A stretch of 64,000 nucleotides of DNA, from assembly GCF_029227915.1 (NCBI RefSeq), contig NC_079880.1, positions 22,072,501 through 22,136,500 on the forward strand, given 5' to 3'. The notes below the pieces were generated by a model, which was given only the letters and a program-made list of their open reading frames with translations, was not told the origin of the DNA and ran no database searches. Shown here one piece after another: positions 31,034-40,879 of the stretch (its first letter is position 1; each line of letters begins with the position of its first letter). The DNA is from Hydractinia symbiolongicarpus (lineage: Eukaryota > Cnidaria > Hydrozoa > Anthoathecata > Hydractiniidae). The position numbers and the translations under genes are program-made.

Positions 31034-31378
31034 TTATGAAAAATCACCATCGTACATTCTTTTCAGCATCCCCTCAATTGTTACATCCCGTAATTCATCT
31101 TGTTGAATTAGGTGAAGTGCAGCAACTTTGTCAGTGGAGGAATCTTTCACAGCAATTCTGTTGCATCGAATTTTCTGCTTCTCCCCTTTGCGACGAAGCA
31201 CAGGTCCGACAAGACTCCATCCCAACCTTGTTTTTAACCCATGTGGTCCATTTCCATCGGATGGAATTACCTTTATCGGTTCTAGCGCTTGTGGGCAATT
31301 GGCTCCAATAAGCAAACCAATCGGTATTCCAGTCCGTATTTGTGAAAGGAATGCTTTATATGTCGCAAATGAGGCCAT
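31034..31378 (-). pseudogene. BEL/Pao protease C-terminal region
   Basis: GIPIGLLIGANCPQALEPIK and TRLGWSLVGPV match the end of the BEL/Pao protease-associated domain. In phase with gag-protease on one side and RT on the other. The linking sequence at 31379-31432 (PIDPMEIPTPEKVAEWP) is read in a different frame, so there are two compensating frame changes. Confidence 0.75.
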
Positions 31379-31432
31379 TCAGCAACTTTCTCGGGAGTAG
31401 GTATTTCCATGGGATCTATTGGAAGATGTCTT

Positions 31433-33751
31433 CTACTGTAACAACTCTGTATTGTTACTTTGAAATCTCGTGTAATGGGGCTCTACCATCAAGCCGGTTA
31501 TTAGACAAGAATCTTCACGACTCTCGCTTGTGAGAGTCTTCACGACGATCGTCGACGAAATACCGGTTAAATTCAAGCGATGAACGATTTCATCGGTTAT
31601 GAACGTACCCTGACTGCAATTATCCAACATAGCATAGGTGGTAATTGACTCAGCAGACTTTGGATGCGACAACACCACAGGCACTACAGACACGCTGATG
31701 ATTTCTACGTTGTTATCTGTCTTGCAACAAACAGATTTCTTCGTTCTTGCAAATGCATTTGAGATTTCAGGCTCCTCATCTTCCTTTTTATCATTATTTT
31801 CCTTGTCGTTCTTGTTGATCCTCTTTGGTCGGATGAAACCATGCAAAATGGTTGGGTGCCTCTTTTTGCACGTCTTGCAAGACAATTTGTTTTCGCAATT
31901 TCTTGCTTGGTGATTGCTGGTAATTGGTTCCAAACACGCGAAACAAAGCTTCTTCTCCCAAACAAATTTGTTTCTTTCCTCTACGTCTATTTTCATTATT
32001 TTTCGACAATCTTCCAATTTATGTTTGTTCGAACAGTAGAGACAATCTCTGGTGACGCCCGTCAGGTTTGTTTTAAGTTTGGGTGGATCTTTCTTGTTTT
32101 TCACGTCATTATCCTTTTTATTCTTCAATTCACTGATGGCTTCTCTAGAGTAGAGGGGATCATTTTCAAGCGTTGTCTCTTGCTCCATGAAGTCAACAAA
32201 ATCCCTCAGCTCCGCTTCATGATGGTTTTTCCGACGGACGTTGAGAACCGTCCGATTCCATCTTTGTTGCAAGGCTTGTGGGAGCTTTGATTGAAGTTGT
32301 CTGAGGACTTCTGGAGAGTTTAGTTCGCTTTTTTTTTGTCTCTCCAAACCACCGTAGCATTTTATGAGGAACGTATAGAACTTTCTGAACGCTTCAGAAT
32401 CACCAGCACGGAGAGTGGGCCATTCTCTGAGCTCCTTTCTGTAGGCATTTGCAATTCTGAATTGATCACCGTAGGTTTTCTTCAGAAGATCCTTTGCTCT
32501 TGAGTAGCAATGTTCTGATGTATCATATATACAGCTTTTGATCAATTCTTTTGGCTCACCAGTTGTGTAATTGATCAGGCGAGTCAATCGACCTTTATTA
32601 CTTTTGATCTTGGTCTCAACAACTGCTTCAAATGTGGTCATGAAGTATTGGAAGTCAAGCACATTTCCATCAAATGGGTCAATTTTGATGTCTGGTGCAC
32701 TTTGCTGTAGCAGTAATTCGCATAACACCCTTTCTGTGTTATTTCTAAATGGGTTTGGAGATTCCTGCTCATTGTTAATGTTCCAGTCTTTGTTAACATC
32801 AACTGAATTATCGACCACTTGCGGTTGCGCGGTGTTTTGTGGCACATCAGAAAGAAATTTAGGAATTTTCTTTACCAACTTTGGATGACTTCTAGCGCCT
32901 TCATAACCGGAGCCAATGACACCTATACAACCATTTTTCACCCAAGATTGGCACTTCGCATATGAGCGGATTTGTTCATCATCCGTGTCCAATGGTCTTG
33001 AGAAATGACTTTTTTCATCTTCGTCCTGGGCTTCTTCATATATGCTGAGTTTTGCTTCTGCCAAAGCAACCTGCTCTTTAAGCTTTAATCTTTTCATGCT
33101 TGCTTCAGCTTCCAGTTTTGCTTCTAAAAATGACGCCTTTGTCTTCAGTTGCGCTAACTCAGCCTTTTGATCCGCAGCACGACTACGCAAGGAAGATACT
33201 TGCGAACGACCTGAAGATCTTGTCTCTTTCGAACGTGTCGAGGGCGATCTGTGCGATCTATGCGACTTTCCAACTGACTTTGGGTGAATAATAACATCAG
33301 CTTTTAGGCTGGTAGTTGCCCGATCAACAACGGGGAACTTTGATGATTTAGGAGTTGTGAATCCAAGAGCGTCATCTCTCAACAGAGCATTTGTGTTTTC
33401 GTCAGCATGAAGCTTTGATTTTTCATACTGGTTCCACGCCCATTCATTTCTTTTTAGCCAATCATTACAATGATGCTGAAAGAGTCGAACCCTATCCTCA
33501 AGTCTAGTCAATTCTGCATTTAAATCTTCCATCAGTTCTTCTGAATTCGCTAATGCCATACATTCATGGCTGTAAGCTTTAAATTCAGGCAGTTTTACGC
33601 CAAGGATGTCCACGTTGTTAAAGATGAAGGCATAATTTTCATCCGATAAGGCAATATCCATTTCTGCAATCAGTCGATCAATCTCAAGGAGTACCTTTCG
33701 CTTGAATGATTCCTTCAAGGAAAATATATATTCCTTTCCCTTGCTAGTCAT
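31433..33751 (-). CDS. BEL/Pao gag with zinc knuckles and aspartic protease
   Basis: This 772-residue open frame is uninterrupted. It starts with a helical region rich in charged residues (coiled coil at about 190-260). A DUF1759-type gag domain begins at IDPFDGNVLDFQYFMTTFEA. A CCHC-type knuckle (CLYCSNKHKLEDC) and a cysteine-rich stretch (CFACLEPITSNHQARNC) follow. The aspartic protease start is TYAMLDNCSQGTFI. It would package RNA and process the polyprotein. The start is the first Met after the minisatellite. Confidence 0.85.
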   Translation of the reverse strand: MTSKGKEYIFSLKESFKRKVLLEIDRLIAEMDIALSDENYAFIFNNVDILGVKLPEFKAYSHECMALANSEELMEDLNAELTRLEDRVRLFQHHCNDWLKRNEWAWNQYEKSKLHADENTNALLRDDALGFTTPKSSKFPVVDRATTSLKADVIIHPKSVGKSHRSHRSPSTRSKETRSSGRSQVSSLRSRAADQKAELAQLKTKASFLEAKLEAEASMKRLKLKEQVALAEAKLSIYEEAQDEDEKSHFSRPLDTDDEQIRSYAKCQSWVKNGCIGVIGSGYEGARSHPKLVKKIPKFLSDVPQNTAQPQVVDNSVDVNKDWNINNEQESPNPFRNNTERVLCELLLQQSAPDIKIDPFDGNVLDFQYFMTTFEAVVETKIKSNKGRLTRLINYTTGEPKELIKSCIYDTSEHCYSRAKDLLKKTYGDQFRIANAYRKELREWPTLRAGDSEAFRKFYTFLIKCYGGLERQKKSELNSPEVLRQLQSKLPQALQQRWNRTVLNVRRKNHHEAELRDFVDFMEQETTLENDPLYSREAISELKNKKDNDVKNKKDPPKLKTNLTGVTRDCLYCSNKHKLEDCRKIMKIDVEERNKFVWEKKLCFACLEPITSNHQARNCENKLSCKTCKKRHPTILHGFIRPKRINKNDKENNDKKEDEEPEISNAFARTKKSVCCKTDNNVEIISVSVVPVVLSHPKSAESITTYAMLDNCSQGTFITDEIVHRLNLTGISSTIVVKTLTSESREDSCLITGLMVEPHYTRFQSNNTELLQ

Positions 33752-33793
33752 TTTCTTGGTCCGAGCAAGTGGGAGAGTATCTGAATAAAATAT

Positions 33794-34848
33794 GATATGA
33801 CGGAAATAACGTCACCAAGACTACAGCAGCTTGAACCAAGCAGAACCAAATGAACGTTGGTTGGAGAACACGAGACAAATAAATTGCCTCACTACAGCAC
33901 AGAACGACGGGAATAACAAGATTGCAGCACGTCGAAATGTGGATATGACGGAGATAACGTCACCAAGACTACAACAGCTTGCGCCAAGCAGAACCAAATG
34001 AGCGTTGGTTAAAGAACACGAGACAAACAAATTGCCTCACTACAGCACAGGACGACGGGAATAACAAGATTGCAGCACGTCGAAATGGGGATATGACGGA
34101 GATAACGTCACCAAATCTACAGCAGCTTGAACCAAGCAGAACCAAATGAACGTTGGTTGGAGAACACGAGACAAACAAATTGCCTCACTACAGCACAGGA
34201 CGACGGGAATACCAAGATTGCAGCACGTCGAAATGGGGATATGACGGAGATAACGTCACCAAATCTACAGCAGCTTGAACCAAGTAGAACCAAATGACCG
34301 TTGGTTGGAGAACACGAGACAAACAAATTGCCTCACTACAGCACAGAACGACGGGAATAACAAGATTGCAGCACGTCGAAATGTGGATATGACGGAGATA
34401 ACGTCACCAAGACTACAGCAGCTTGAACCAAGTAGAACCAAATGAACGTTGGTTGGAGAACACGAGACAAACAAATTGCCTCACTACAGCACAGAACGAC
34501 GGGAATATCAAGATTGCAGCACGTCGAAATGTGGATATGACGGAGATAACGTCACCAAGACTACAACAGCTTGAGCCAAGCAGAACCAAATGAGCGTTGG
34601 TTAAAGAACACGAGACAAACAAATTGCCTCACTACAGCACAGGACGACGGGAATAACAAGATTGCAGCACGTCGAAATGGGGATATGACGGAGATAACGT
34701 CACCAAATCTACAGCAGCTTGAACCAAGCAGAACCAAATGAACGTTGGTTGAAGAACACGAGACAAACAAATTGCCTCACTACAGCACAGGACGACGGGA
34801 ATACCAAGATTACAGCACGTCGAAATGTGGATATGATGGAGATAAGGT
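33794..34848. repeat. 148-bp minisatellite, seven copies plus a partial
   Basis: Units start GATATGACGG at 33794, 33942, and so on every 148 bp to 34830. Each has AACGTCACCAA and GCCTCACTACAGCACAG blocks. Since 148 is not a multiple of three, each unit yields a 69-residue open frame overlapping the next; these are by-products. The array lies in the leader of the BEL/Pao element between gag and the presumed 5' LTR. Confidence 0.92.
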
Positions 34849-36065
34849 GACGTCAGGGGTTTGGTGACCAGGCGTGAAATAAAAACGAAGGATGTTTTAG
34901 TCGCTGACTTCTGTTTCGGATAAACTAAAAGAAAATTGTTGTATTTGCTCACCGAAATATCTTTCTGCTTTTTTTGATGATCATCTTTTTGTCGAGAGTA
35001 AATTCTTCTTATCACGTCCTGTACCACGTATAAATTTTCTCGAACCACTACTACAGCAAGTTTACTACTATGTTACTGCGCGTTGTTGTTCGGTTCACAT
35101 AAAAAGACAGAATTTTGTAAGATTCAACAGTTTCTTTCCAATAATAAAGTACAAATCCTCAAAATCCGTAGTAAACTGTTCTCGCTGTTCACAACGCTAA
35201 GCAACTGTTTTACACAGAAATACAACTCTTGTTATACACAAAAGTGACACAAAAACATAACAATTACTGCACAGCTACGATACGCACGACTAACACACAC
35301 AATGACATTAGCGCACCACAAGGGACAACTCAAACACACAAACTATAATTGTCTCTAAACGAAATTCCATAGGGGCCATTTCACTGTGACTCACATTTAA
35401 GGTGGACCACTTTAATACAGGTATACAGTATATGTTGTAAATAAGTGAAGTGTACACATCATTAAGGTGTTTCTGGTGTAATATTTTTTTCAAAAAATAA
35501 CTTTCCTGCGACTTTAGCTACAACAAAGACAGTTTATGGTGCTTATGTCTTCGCCGAGTCTGCGCACCTTTCATATTTTTCAGAAAATGAATTTTACTCC
35601 GGGGTGTGTACAGGTAAACAATGTCAAACCTGCATCATTTTGTTCTTCAAATCTTACAGCTAAACTGTTCGAGGAAGCAAGAGCAAGCGCAGAATTCCGT
35701 TATAAAAAATGCATAAATGTTTCAATGGAGCATAATTCAAAATATCACTAGCCAAAGTGGCCCAAGTTTTAGTGGAATACAGTTTTATATAAAGCTTTGA
35801 GCAGAGTATCCATTTTTAGCTAATATGATTCTATTATTCGAACAAAAAAAACATTTTTTAACTAAAAAATGGCAACGTTGTTCACAATTATGCATATATC
35901 TCGAAACAAAAATCTAGAAACTGCTCTAATAAAACGTCACACAGTTAGATTGAAGTCTAGAAGAAAAGAAAAAATGATCTCCCTGAAAGTCTTACTTCAT
36001 TCATGTAAATACAGTATTGTTCCAAATAGATAGAATAAAATAAAGCAAATTAATTTAACTTTGAC
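34849..36065. other. Non-coding region, possibly containing the BEL/Pao 5' LTR
   Basis: Directly right of the minisatellite is GGTGACGTCAGGGGTTTGG, and then AT-rich sequence without a gene. With no second LTR to compare, the LTR cannot be delimited. Confidence 0.35.
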
Positions 36066-36069
36066 TCAT

Positions 36070-36200
36070 AGGGAAATGTTGTAGCATAGTGGTTAACTCT
36101 CGTACTTTGTGCGAGAGAACAGGAATCAAATTCCTCTTTAAGACGATTCAATATGGACAAGTAAATGTTACCATAGCCAGGGTTAACCCAAGCCTTGTGA
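36070..36200 (+). repeat. tRNA-derived SINE-like sequence
   Basis: An A-box-like TAGCATAGTGGTTAAC (36082) and a B-box-like GGAATCAAATTCC (36122) are spaced as in tRNA promoters. Between them is a strong CTCTCG...CGAGAG stem in the anticodon-arm position. The 5' acceptor arm does not fold well, so a SINE is likelier than a functional tRNA. The 3' end is unclear. Confidence 0.45.
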
Positions 36201-36251
36201 GATAAATTGTGGAGATGGATACTTGATAGTACGTACATACATGCATGCACG

Positions 36252-36577
36252 TCATATCCAGAGATCCCGGTAGACTGCAAGTGTGAAATAGTCGCTAATG
36301 TTCTGCACTTTGTTTCCAATCAGGTTAATTCGAAGGTCTGGCATCAACGCTTTGCCGATATTGTTGACGATGGTGCGTTTAGTATTGGTACACGTAAGCT
36401 CCAGGTCAAACAGTAACTTGATGCTTCCTGGCAAAATGACCACGTTCTGTCGCATGTTGGGGATATTACGTACAAGTCTTCGTTTTGGTTGATGGTCGAG
36501 GGTGTGTTACTGATCTGGACGCGCTTTTTCTTACCCTTCATCCTAAAAAGCTGTTTCCTTTCTGTGTAGGGATCCAA
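36252..36577 (-). pseudogene. Polinton/adintovirus-like ORF remnant
   Basis: Two overlapping minus-strand frames (36344-36577 and 36252-36455) together look like one protein broken by a frameshift. The first has a basic start (KGKKKRVQ). The second has VVILPGSIKLLFDLELT and VNNIGKALMPDLRIN. The pattern resembles uncharacterised proteins found beside Polinton-like elements in cnidarian genomes; that link is from recollection and not verified. The function is unknown. Confidence 0.45.
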
Positions 36578-36620
36578 TTTAGTTCCAAGTGCATTTTAGG
36601 GTATTTTTTAAAAAAAATAA

Positions 36621-36929
36621 ATGCCAATTAACACAGTATTTAAACCAGATTTTAGACATGAGGAGGACCCTCCAGAGGACAGACCTGAGGATACTCCATC
36701 AACACCAAGGCCCCAAGTGTCAAGGCCAGTGCCAGGAAAACAACTGGGTGTTCCCGGGACTGGCCTTTCGGAGCAGAAGGAAGAGTTACTCAAATCATAG
36801 GTAGACAACCTTTACGAACATCTTAGGGAGAATATGGGGAGTCCCATTGCGATACCTTACGATGAGTTTAGGCAGGAAGAGAAGCGTCTTTTCAACAATG
36901 TAGATATTACCGATGAGATTACAAAATAG
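36621..36929 (+). pseudogene. Proline-rich ORF of the Polinton-like cluster
   Basis: An ATG at 36621 opens a frame with a Pro/Glu/Asp-rich start (EEDPPEDRPEDTPSTPRPQ). A TAG occurs at 36798, then the frame continues with SPIAIPYDEFRQEEKRLF and ends at 36929. The second half looks like a folded domain. It probably formed the N-terminus of the coiled-coil protein encoded just downstream. Confidence 0.45.
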
Positions 36930-37034
36930 AACGGCGAGTTGCGACCTCCTGGAGCTATCATAACAAAGTTGAAAGCAGCAGGCGTCCAAGCCATGGGTTT
37001 TGGTGGACTATGCCACACCCAAAAAAAGGCAGGA

Positions 37035-37767
37035 CAGCAGCCCAGGCACTTGGGCAAGAGATTGTTGACATCGTGAAGAAGGTCAAGGCCGATGACCTTT
37101 TGATAGATTCGCTAGAGGGTATCAGGAAATTTGTAGATGACACGGAGAGAAACTCCGTTTTGTGGCACTGATAAAGGTTTAACACAACGTGAAATAAATG
37201 GGTTTAACCTCGCAGCACAAACGATACGAGGTAGTTTGAAATACTTAAAAAACAAGATGATTTCATACGATAGCGAGATCGATAAGGCAGAGGCCAAGGT
37301 GAAAAGGCTTGAGAGGGAAAAAGGTGCACCTGGAGCATCTGAAGAACAGCAAAGGATTTGGAACAGGGACATTGCGAAGGTCAAGGAAGAAATTGAAACA
37401 CTGAAGGATCAAAAAAGGCCGCGCAGGAAGCACCTAGTCTACTTTCCTCTGAAATTTACAGTCAGCTGAAGGTCATCAAAGAACCCTGATGAAGATCGCC
37501 AAAGATGACACGTCCATCTTTCTGAAGGTAAAGATCTTGTTCAAAGAGCAGGGTTTGACTATAGCCAGCATCGTCTGGGCTGTTGGTCTACTGATGAGCA
37601 CAATTGTACTCGCCGTTGCAGGAGGAAGTGGTGCTACAGGAAGAAGTGCTGCAGGGAAGGGGTTTGTGGAAAAACAGTTGCAACGATTGGGAAAATTCCT
37701 GAAATACTTCGCAGCTAAGGCAGGTGCGGCATTATTAAATAAACATGAAGCAACTCTACATCACTGA
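37035..37767 (+). pseudogene. Coiled-coil plus transmembrane protein of the Polinton-like cluster
   Basis: Three successive frames cover this stretch. 37035-37165 reads LGQEIVDIVKKVKADDLLID. 37137-37469 is a long coiled coil (EIDKAEAKVKRLEREKG; IAKVKEEIETLKDQK). 37489-37767 has FKEQGLTIASIVWAVGLLMS with TIVLAVAGG, a likely membrane segment, then a basic helix. Proteins with a coiled coil followed by an EQG-hydrophobic segment are common in cnidarian repeats of Polinton type. Two frameshifts break it. Its role, perhaps virion or membrane related, is inference. Confidence 0.5.
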
Positions 37768-38310
37768 TGTCGAAAAACCCACCATGTGTGAGGATTATCT
37801 GGGACAGGACACTAGGATTGACCTAAACTGCATCAGTATTCGGCCTATGTGGCTGAACATTTACAGCGACAACGAACTTACCATCCGTAAGGTAGGGCCT
37901 GATTAGCGGGTTACCCGAATTGAGATTATGAACAGTCTGTACAGGATAGAGGATCTGGCAACTATTGTCAACAGTCAGGCACAGGACAAGATTAAGCTGT
38001 TTGTCTTGAAAATGGACTCTGCAGGCTCCGTGTCAATAAAGGGTATAGGGTGGTGATTAACAGACCACTGCAAGAGCTGATGGGTCTACCCGACGATCTA
38101 ATGATTGAGACATGTTTGCCCTCAGCTGGACGAAGACGACTGCCTGCTGGATGGCAAGAAATTTAAAATTTTCGCTTTGCTCCCCACCAGAAAGTTGAAT
38201 GCATGGAGGGACATGCTGACCTGAAGTTTTGACACTCCAATATACCTTCTCCAGAAGGGTTCTACGGATTGCAGCGAGTTCATGCTGATAGATGTATACC
38301 ATCATAAAAA
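37748..38310 (+). pseudogene. Broken ORF of the Polinton-like cluster
   Basis: An ATG at 37744-37750, overlapping the end of the previous gene, starts MKQLYITDVEKPTMCEDYLG. The frame runs through CISIRPMWLNIYSDNELT to a stop near 37903, resumes, and changes frame near 38110 to read DEDDCLLDGKKFKIF. Overlapping gene ends indicate a compact, virus-like layout. I cannot name the family. Confidence 0.4.
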
Positions 38311-38509
38311 TGTTTCGTTTACTGGCACCACGATGTGTTTACTTTTTTTATATTAATACATTTTTTCATATTAATACATTTTCTTTATTTGTGTTCGATC
38401 TGTAACCAGTCTGTTGTTAGCTCTGTTTTGTGTCGTATTGTTTGTGATAGGATTGTTTTTCTCTTAACGATTTTCTTAAATAATTTTAGGTCCAAGTTGG
38501 ACAGTACTC

Positions 38510-39428
38510 ATGCTTGTAAGAAGCAAGAAAGTGTATTCAGCACCTTCTTCTGAGAGCAGAATCCCAGTTTTTACAACCACCGTCCCTGTAGACAAGATAC
38601 TTCAGTGCAGCTTGCTGTATTGTAAAACTTTTCATCAACAAGTGATGAATGATTTAACCAAGCTGTATCCGAATTTACAAAGTGCACCTGCTCAAAGCGC
38701 GGACATGTCGGAGGAAAGCCAAAATTAAAGACTCAATAAGATCAAAGAGATTGAAAAATGTCTGCGAAGTGAAATAAAAGAGCGCGGCAGACTTGCAAAA
38801 AAAGTTTATAATGCATGGGACGTGGGTGAGGTATTGTGACCATGGTCTGCTGAGTGTGAGTGTCGGATTGGGTCCTTAGCCTCGGGACTAGGAGCTCCAC
38901 TCGGTATATCGATGGGAGGTATTACAATTGCCATGGATGGTGTTAAATCTAATAAAAACATGAGAGTGTAAGGCTACTCGCTGATCGAAATTGAATTCCA
39001 TCGTTGATCTGAGTTTAAAAGCATTAGAAAATGGGGATATTAATGACTATGAATTCAACCTCATTATGCACGAAAAAAAGCGTTATGAGGTACTCAAGGA
39101 GCAAATTCGACAACGTGTTAAAATATACGTTTTATGTCACTATATGTTTTTTGTTTTGTTTTGTTGTTGCAATATTTGTATTGTCCACAGGGTTGCTTTT
39201 TCAATTAACTTGGTTGTACAGACCATCCTTGTAAAAGGGAGATCTTGCATTGTATAGAGATTTTTAGAGGGTTTAACCTCTACCACTTAAAATAAGAGTC
39301 ATTCGACTAGTCAAATTACTACAGCTTGCTGTTTTGTTATCTCATAATCAATCGTTGACTCCATCATCAACGAACGAGAGCGCGCTCAGCTTGTACCGAA
39401 GGGGAGACAGGAATGGAAGGATGAATTT
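38510..39428 (+). pseudogene. Coiled-coil/membrane protein split by the array edge and a LINE fragment
   Basis: The frame opens at 38510, has a TAA at 38726, and continues in phase with RSEIKERGRLAKKVYNAW. A frame change follows, then a Gly-rich hydrophobic segment (LASGLGAPLGISMGGITIAM). The next frame encodes a helical part (NSIVDLSLKALENGDINDYE). The end (RERAQLVPKGRQEWKDEF, stop at 39428) is separated by a 234-bp LINE fragment. The left edge of the 4.3-kb array cuts through at 38765, so copies 2-4 lack the N-terminus. Confidence 0.5.
39120..39353 (+). mobile_element. LINE 3'-end fragment, unit 1
   Basis: This 234-bp piece matches 23920-24150: the LINE 3' tail, the AGAGG-GTTTAA-CCTCT hairpin and the terminal repeat ending ATAATCAATC. 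It is flanked by GTT on both sides, a possible 3-bp target duplication. It interrupts the coiled-coil gene. It is a severely 5'-truncated insertion. Confidence 0.85.
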
Positions 39429-39496
39429 TAAGAAACCTTTAATCTGTACAGTATGCCAGCGCTACCTAGAGTCTACACCTGAGTACAAACCTTAGT

Positions 39497-39530
39497 ATGT
39501 TTTGTAAGCCCTATGGGGCTTGTAAAACAT
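39497..39530. terminator. Hairpin between convergent ORFs, unit 1
   Basis: ATGTTTTGTAAGCCC and GGGCTTGTAAAACAT form a 15-bp stem (one G-T pair) with a 4-nt loop. It lies between the stop of the plus-strand gene (39428) and the stop of the minus-strand gene (39595). It may act as a bidirectional 3'-end signal, as in large DNA viruses that use hairpins for transcript ends. Confidence 0.5.
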
Positions 39531-39594
39531 TTTAGTCATCACTCAGCAACCATTCGACTTTAAAGTCCTTATACCTACATTCCACAACATGTAC

Positions 39595-40286
39595 CTATGG
39601 GTAGTAGTTTTGGCCCTGCATATAAACGGATGATAGTGGCAGGATGGCACTGACTTGACATGGTCCATCGTAGGGTACCCGCATACCGTGGAATTTAGTC
39701 GTGATCGCGTACTTGTAGTATTTGAGCTTGGCGTTAATGTAACGCTCTTTTTGTACCGGTTCCGTCGTCAATTTCTTAGAAATCAACTCCTCCATTTTAG
39801 CCCAAATTTGGTGATACTTAGCAGCACAATCAGGGTACTCTTTGAAATCAAGAGCTGGTACAGCACTGAAATTGTACGGGGTAACGCCATTCGGGGACCA
39901 GATTTTTTCCCTCGGTGCTACTACGATGTCTCGCGTATGGTACCCTACAATGTAACGATTATCTTTACCTCCATTGGCAGGAATGGGATCTGACACGGTT
40001 AAATAGTCCATGTTGATGACATTGATATCTGTAAAAATAGCAGCAAAACTGTAAAAATATTTTGGGTTGACAATTTCCTCTTTAAATTTTAGCATCTCCT
40101 TTATTGAATTTTTAACAACGTCAGAGGATTGCTTCTCCTCGCACACACGCAACTACCCTCGTTATACGTGATATACTCTTGGTAGCAGCACCAACGCAAC
40201 ATTCTAGTCTTTACCACAAACCTCCACCCGCAGCTACAACTATCGTACTCGTCAAGCACATGTTCGCAGTCGTTGCATTGTTCCAT
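39595..40286 (-). CDS. Virus-like cysteine-rich protein, unit 1
   Basis: The first frame (40101-40286) has paired cysteines, CNDCEHVLDEYDSCSCGW and MLRWCCYQEY. The second (39595-40152) continues with EEIVNPKYFYSFAAIF, ANGGKDNRYIVGYHTRDIV and KLKYYKYAITTKFHGMRVPY. The two overlap in different frames, so a one-base indel near 40150 separates parts of one gene of roughly 230 residues. It is conserved in all four units. I do not recognise the family; it resembles proteins from cnidarian Polinton-like elements by memory only. Confidence 0.5.
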
Positions 40287-40309
40287 TTATCTTATAACCT
40301 GAGGGGTAG

Positions 40310-40492
40310 CTATTCAGAAGCATGAATACGATCCTCTAAATCTTTAATTGCCTGTTCATTCTCCATCTCCCCCGACGATTCTTGTACTAAGGCCAAGGCC
40401 ATCAGTGGAAGAGAGATACCAACACCTGTGATAAAGATAATAGCTACTACATTTTTGAAAATTTCGAATTTTGATTTACGGTTGATTTATTA
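40310..40492 (-). CDS. Small single-pass membrane protein, unit 1
   Basis: A frame of about 60 residues reads FEIFKNVVAIIFITGVGISL then PLMALALVQESS, followed by an acidic tail (GEMENEQAIKDLEDRIHASE) and TAG at 40310. One membrane helix is likely. No ATG is visible upstream before two stops, so the start is uncertain. It sits between the cysteine-rich gene and the repeat protein in all four units. Confidence 0.4.
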
Positions 40493-40514
40493 GTAAGTTT
40501 TTTTGGTTCTTATC

Positions 40515-40559
40515 TTACAACCCTTCAAGGTTGTAAAATAATCTTGGTTTCAAACCAAG
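40515..40559. terminator. Twin hairpins at the end of the repeat-protein gene, unit 1
   Basis: TTACAACC/GGTTGTAA (40515-40536) and CTTGGTTT/AAACCAAG (40543-40559) are perfect 8-bp stems in tandem. The second overlaps the stop codon of the minus-strand ORF at 40550. Confidence 0.5.
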
Positions 40560-40879
40560 GCCAGGAATTCCTTTTGCGTCAAGTCACCTACATATGGGGC
40601 ATATGTTGTTGCACAGGCTGTTGAGCATGCCCTGATCTTGAACTTGCTTGGTACAAGGCACATGTCTTGATTCTTAAATTGATCCGGAATAAGCCAGAAC
40701 AGCTCGCTGTGGTTGTTGAAAGCTTTGTGAAACATGTCCCGAGTCTTGAACCGGTATGGTACAAACTCGAGCGTCAAGGGTACCTCTTCAACAGCTTTGT
40801 CGCACATGTCCTGCGTTTTGCTATGATCTGGCACATACATAAGCTGGTAGGGATCATTCCCAACTATCCAGCTGCACAT
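40550..40879 (-). CDS. Protein with about 35-residue repeats (KTQDMC type), unit 1
   Basis: A 109-residue intact frame has three to four degenerate repeats with the pattern (Y/F)VP(D/Y)xxKT(Q/R)DM(C/F)xKA: YVPDHSKTQDMCDKAVEEVP, FVPYRFKTRDMFHKAF, and IPDQFKNQDMC. Each would be a helical hairpin. The protein is identical in all four units. Similar helical repeats occur in large DNA virus and Polinton-type proteins; the function is unknown. The Met start follows a non-coding gap of about 50 bp. Confidence 0.6.
   Translation of the reverse strand: MCSWIVGNDPYQLMYVPDHSKTQDMCDKAVEEVPLTLEFVPYRFKTRDMFHKAFNNHSELFWLIPDQFKNQDMCLVPSKFKIRACSTACATTYAPYVGDLTQKEFLALV

Larger units (their letters stand above)
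27909..33751 (-). mobile_element. Decayed BEL/Pao LTR retrotransposon
   Basis: Minus-strand order gag, aspartic protease, RT, RNase H, integrase is typical of BEL/Pao. The integrase C-terminus is cut off near 27940 at the junction with the DIRS element, so the 3' end and 3' LTR are missing. No matching LTR pair was found; the 5' LTR, if present, would be right of the minisatellite at 33794-34848. Frames are interrupted by single stops and frameshifts. Confidence 0.85.

Noticed and set aside
33821-34770. Series of 69-residue open frames
   Set aside because: They repeat every 148 bp with changing phase and follow the minisatellite; no domain.
36070-36150. Functional tRNA gene
   Set aside because: A and B boxes are present but the acceptor stem does not pair; better explained as a SINE.
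39655-39993. Plus-strand 112-residue ORF in the array units
   Set aside because: It is the reverse-strand shadow of the cysteine-rich gene.
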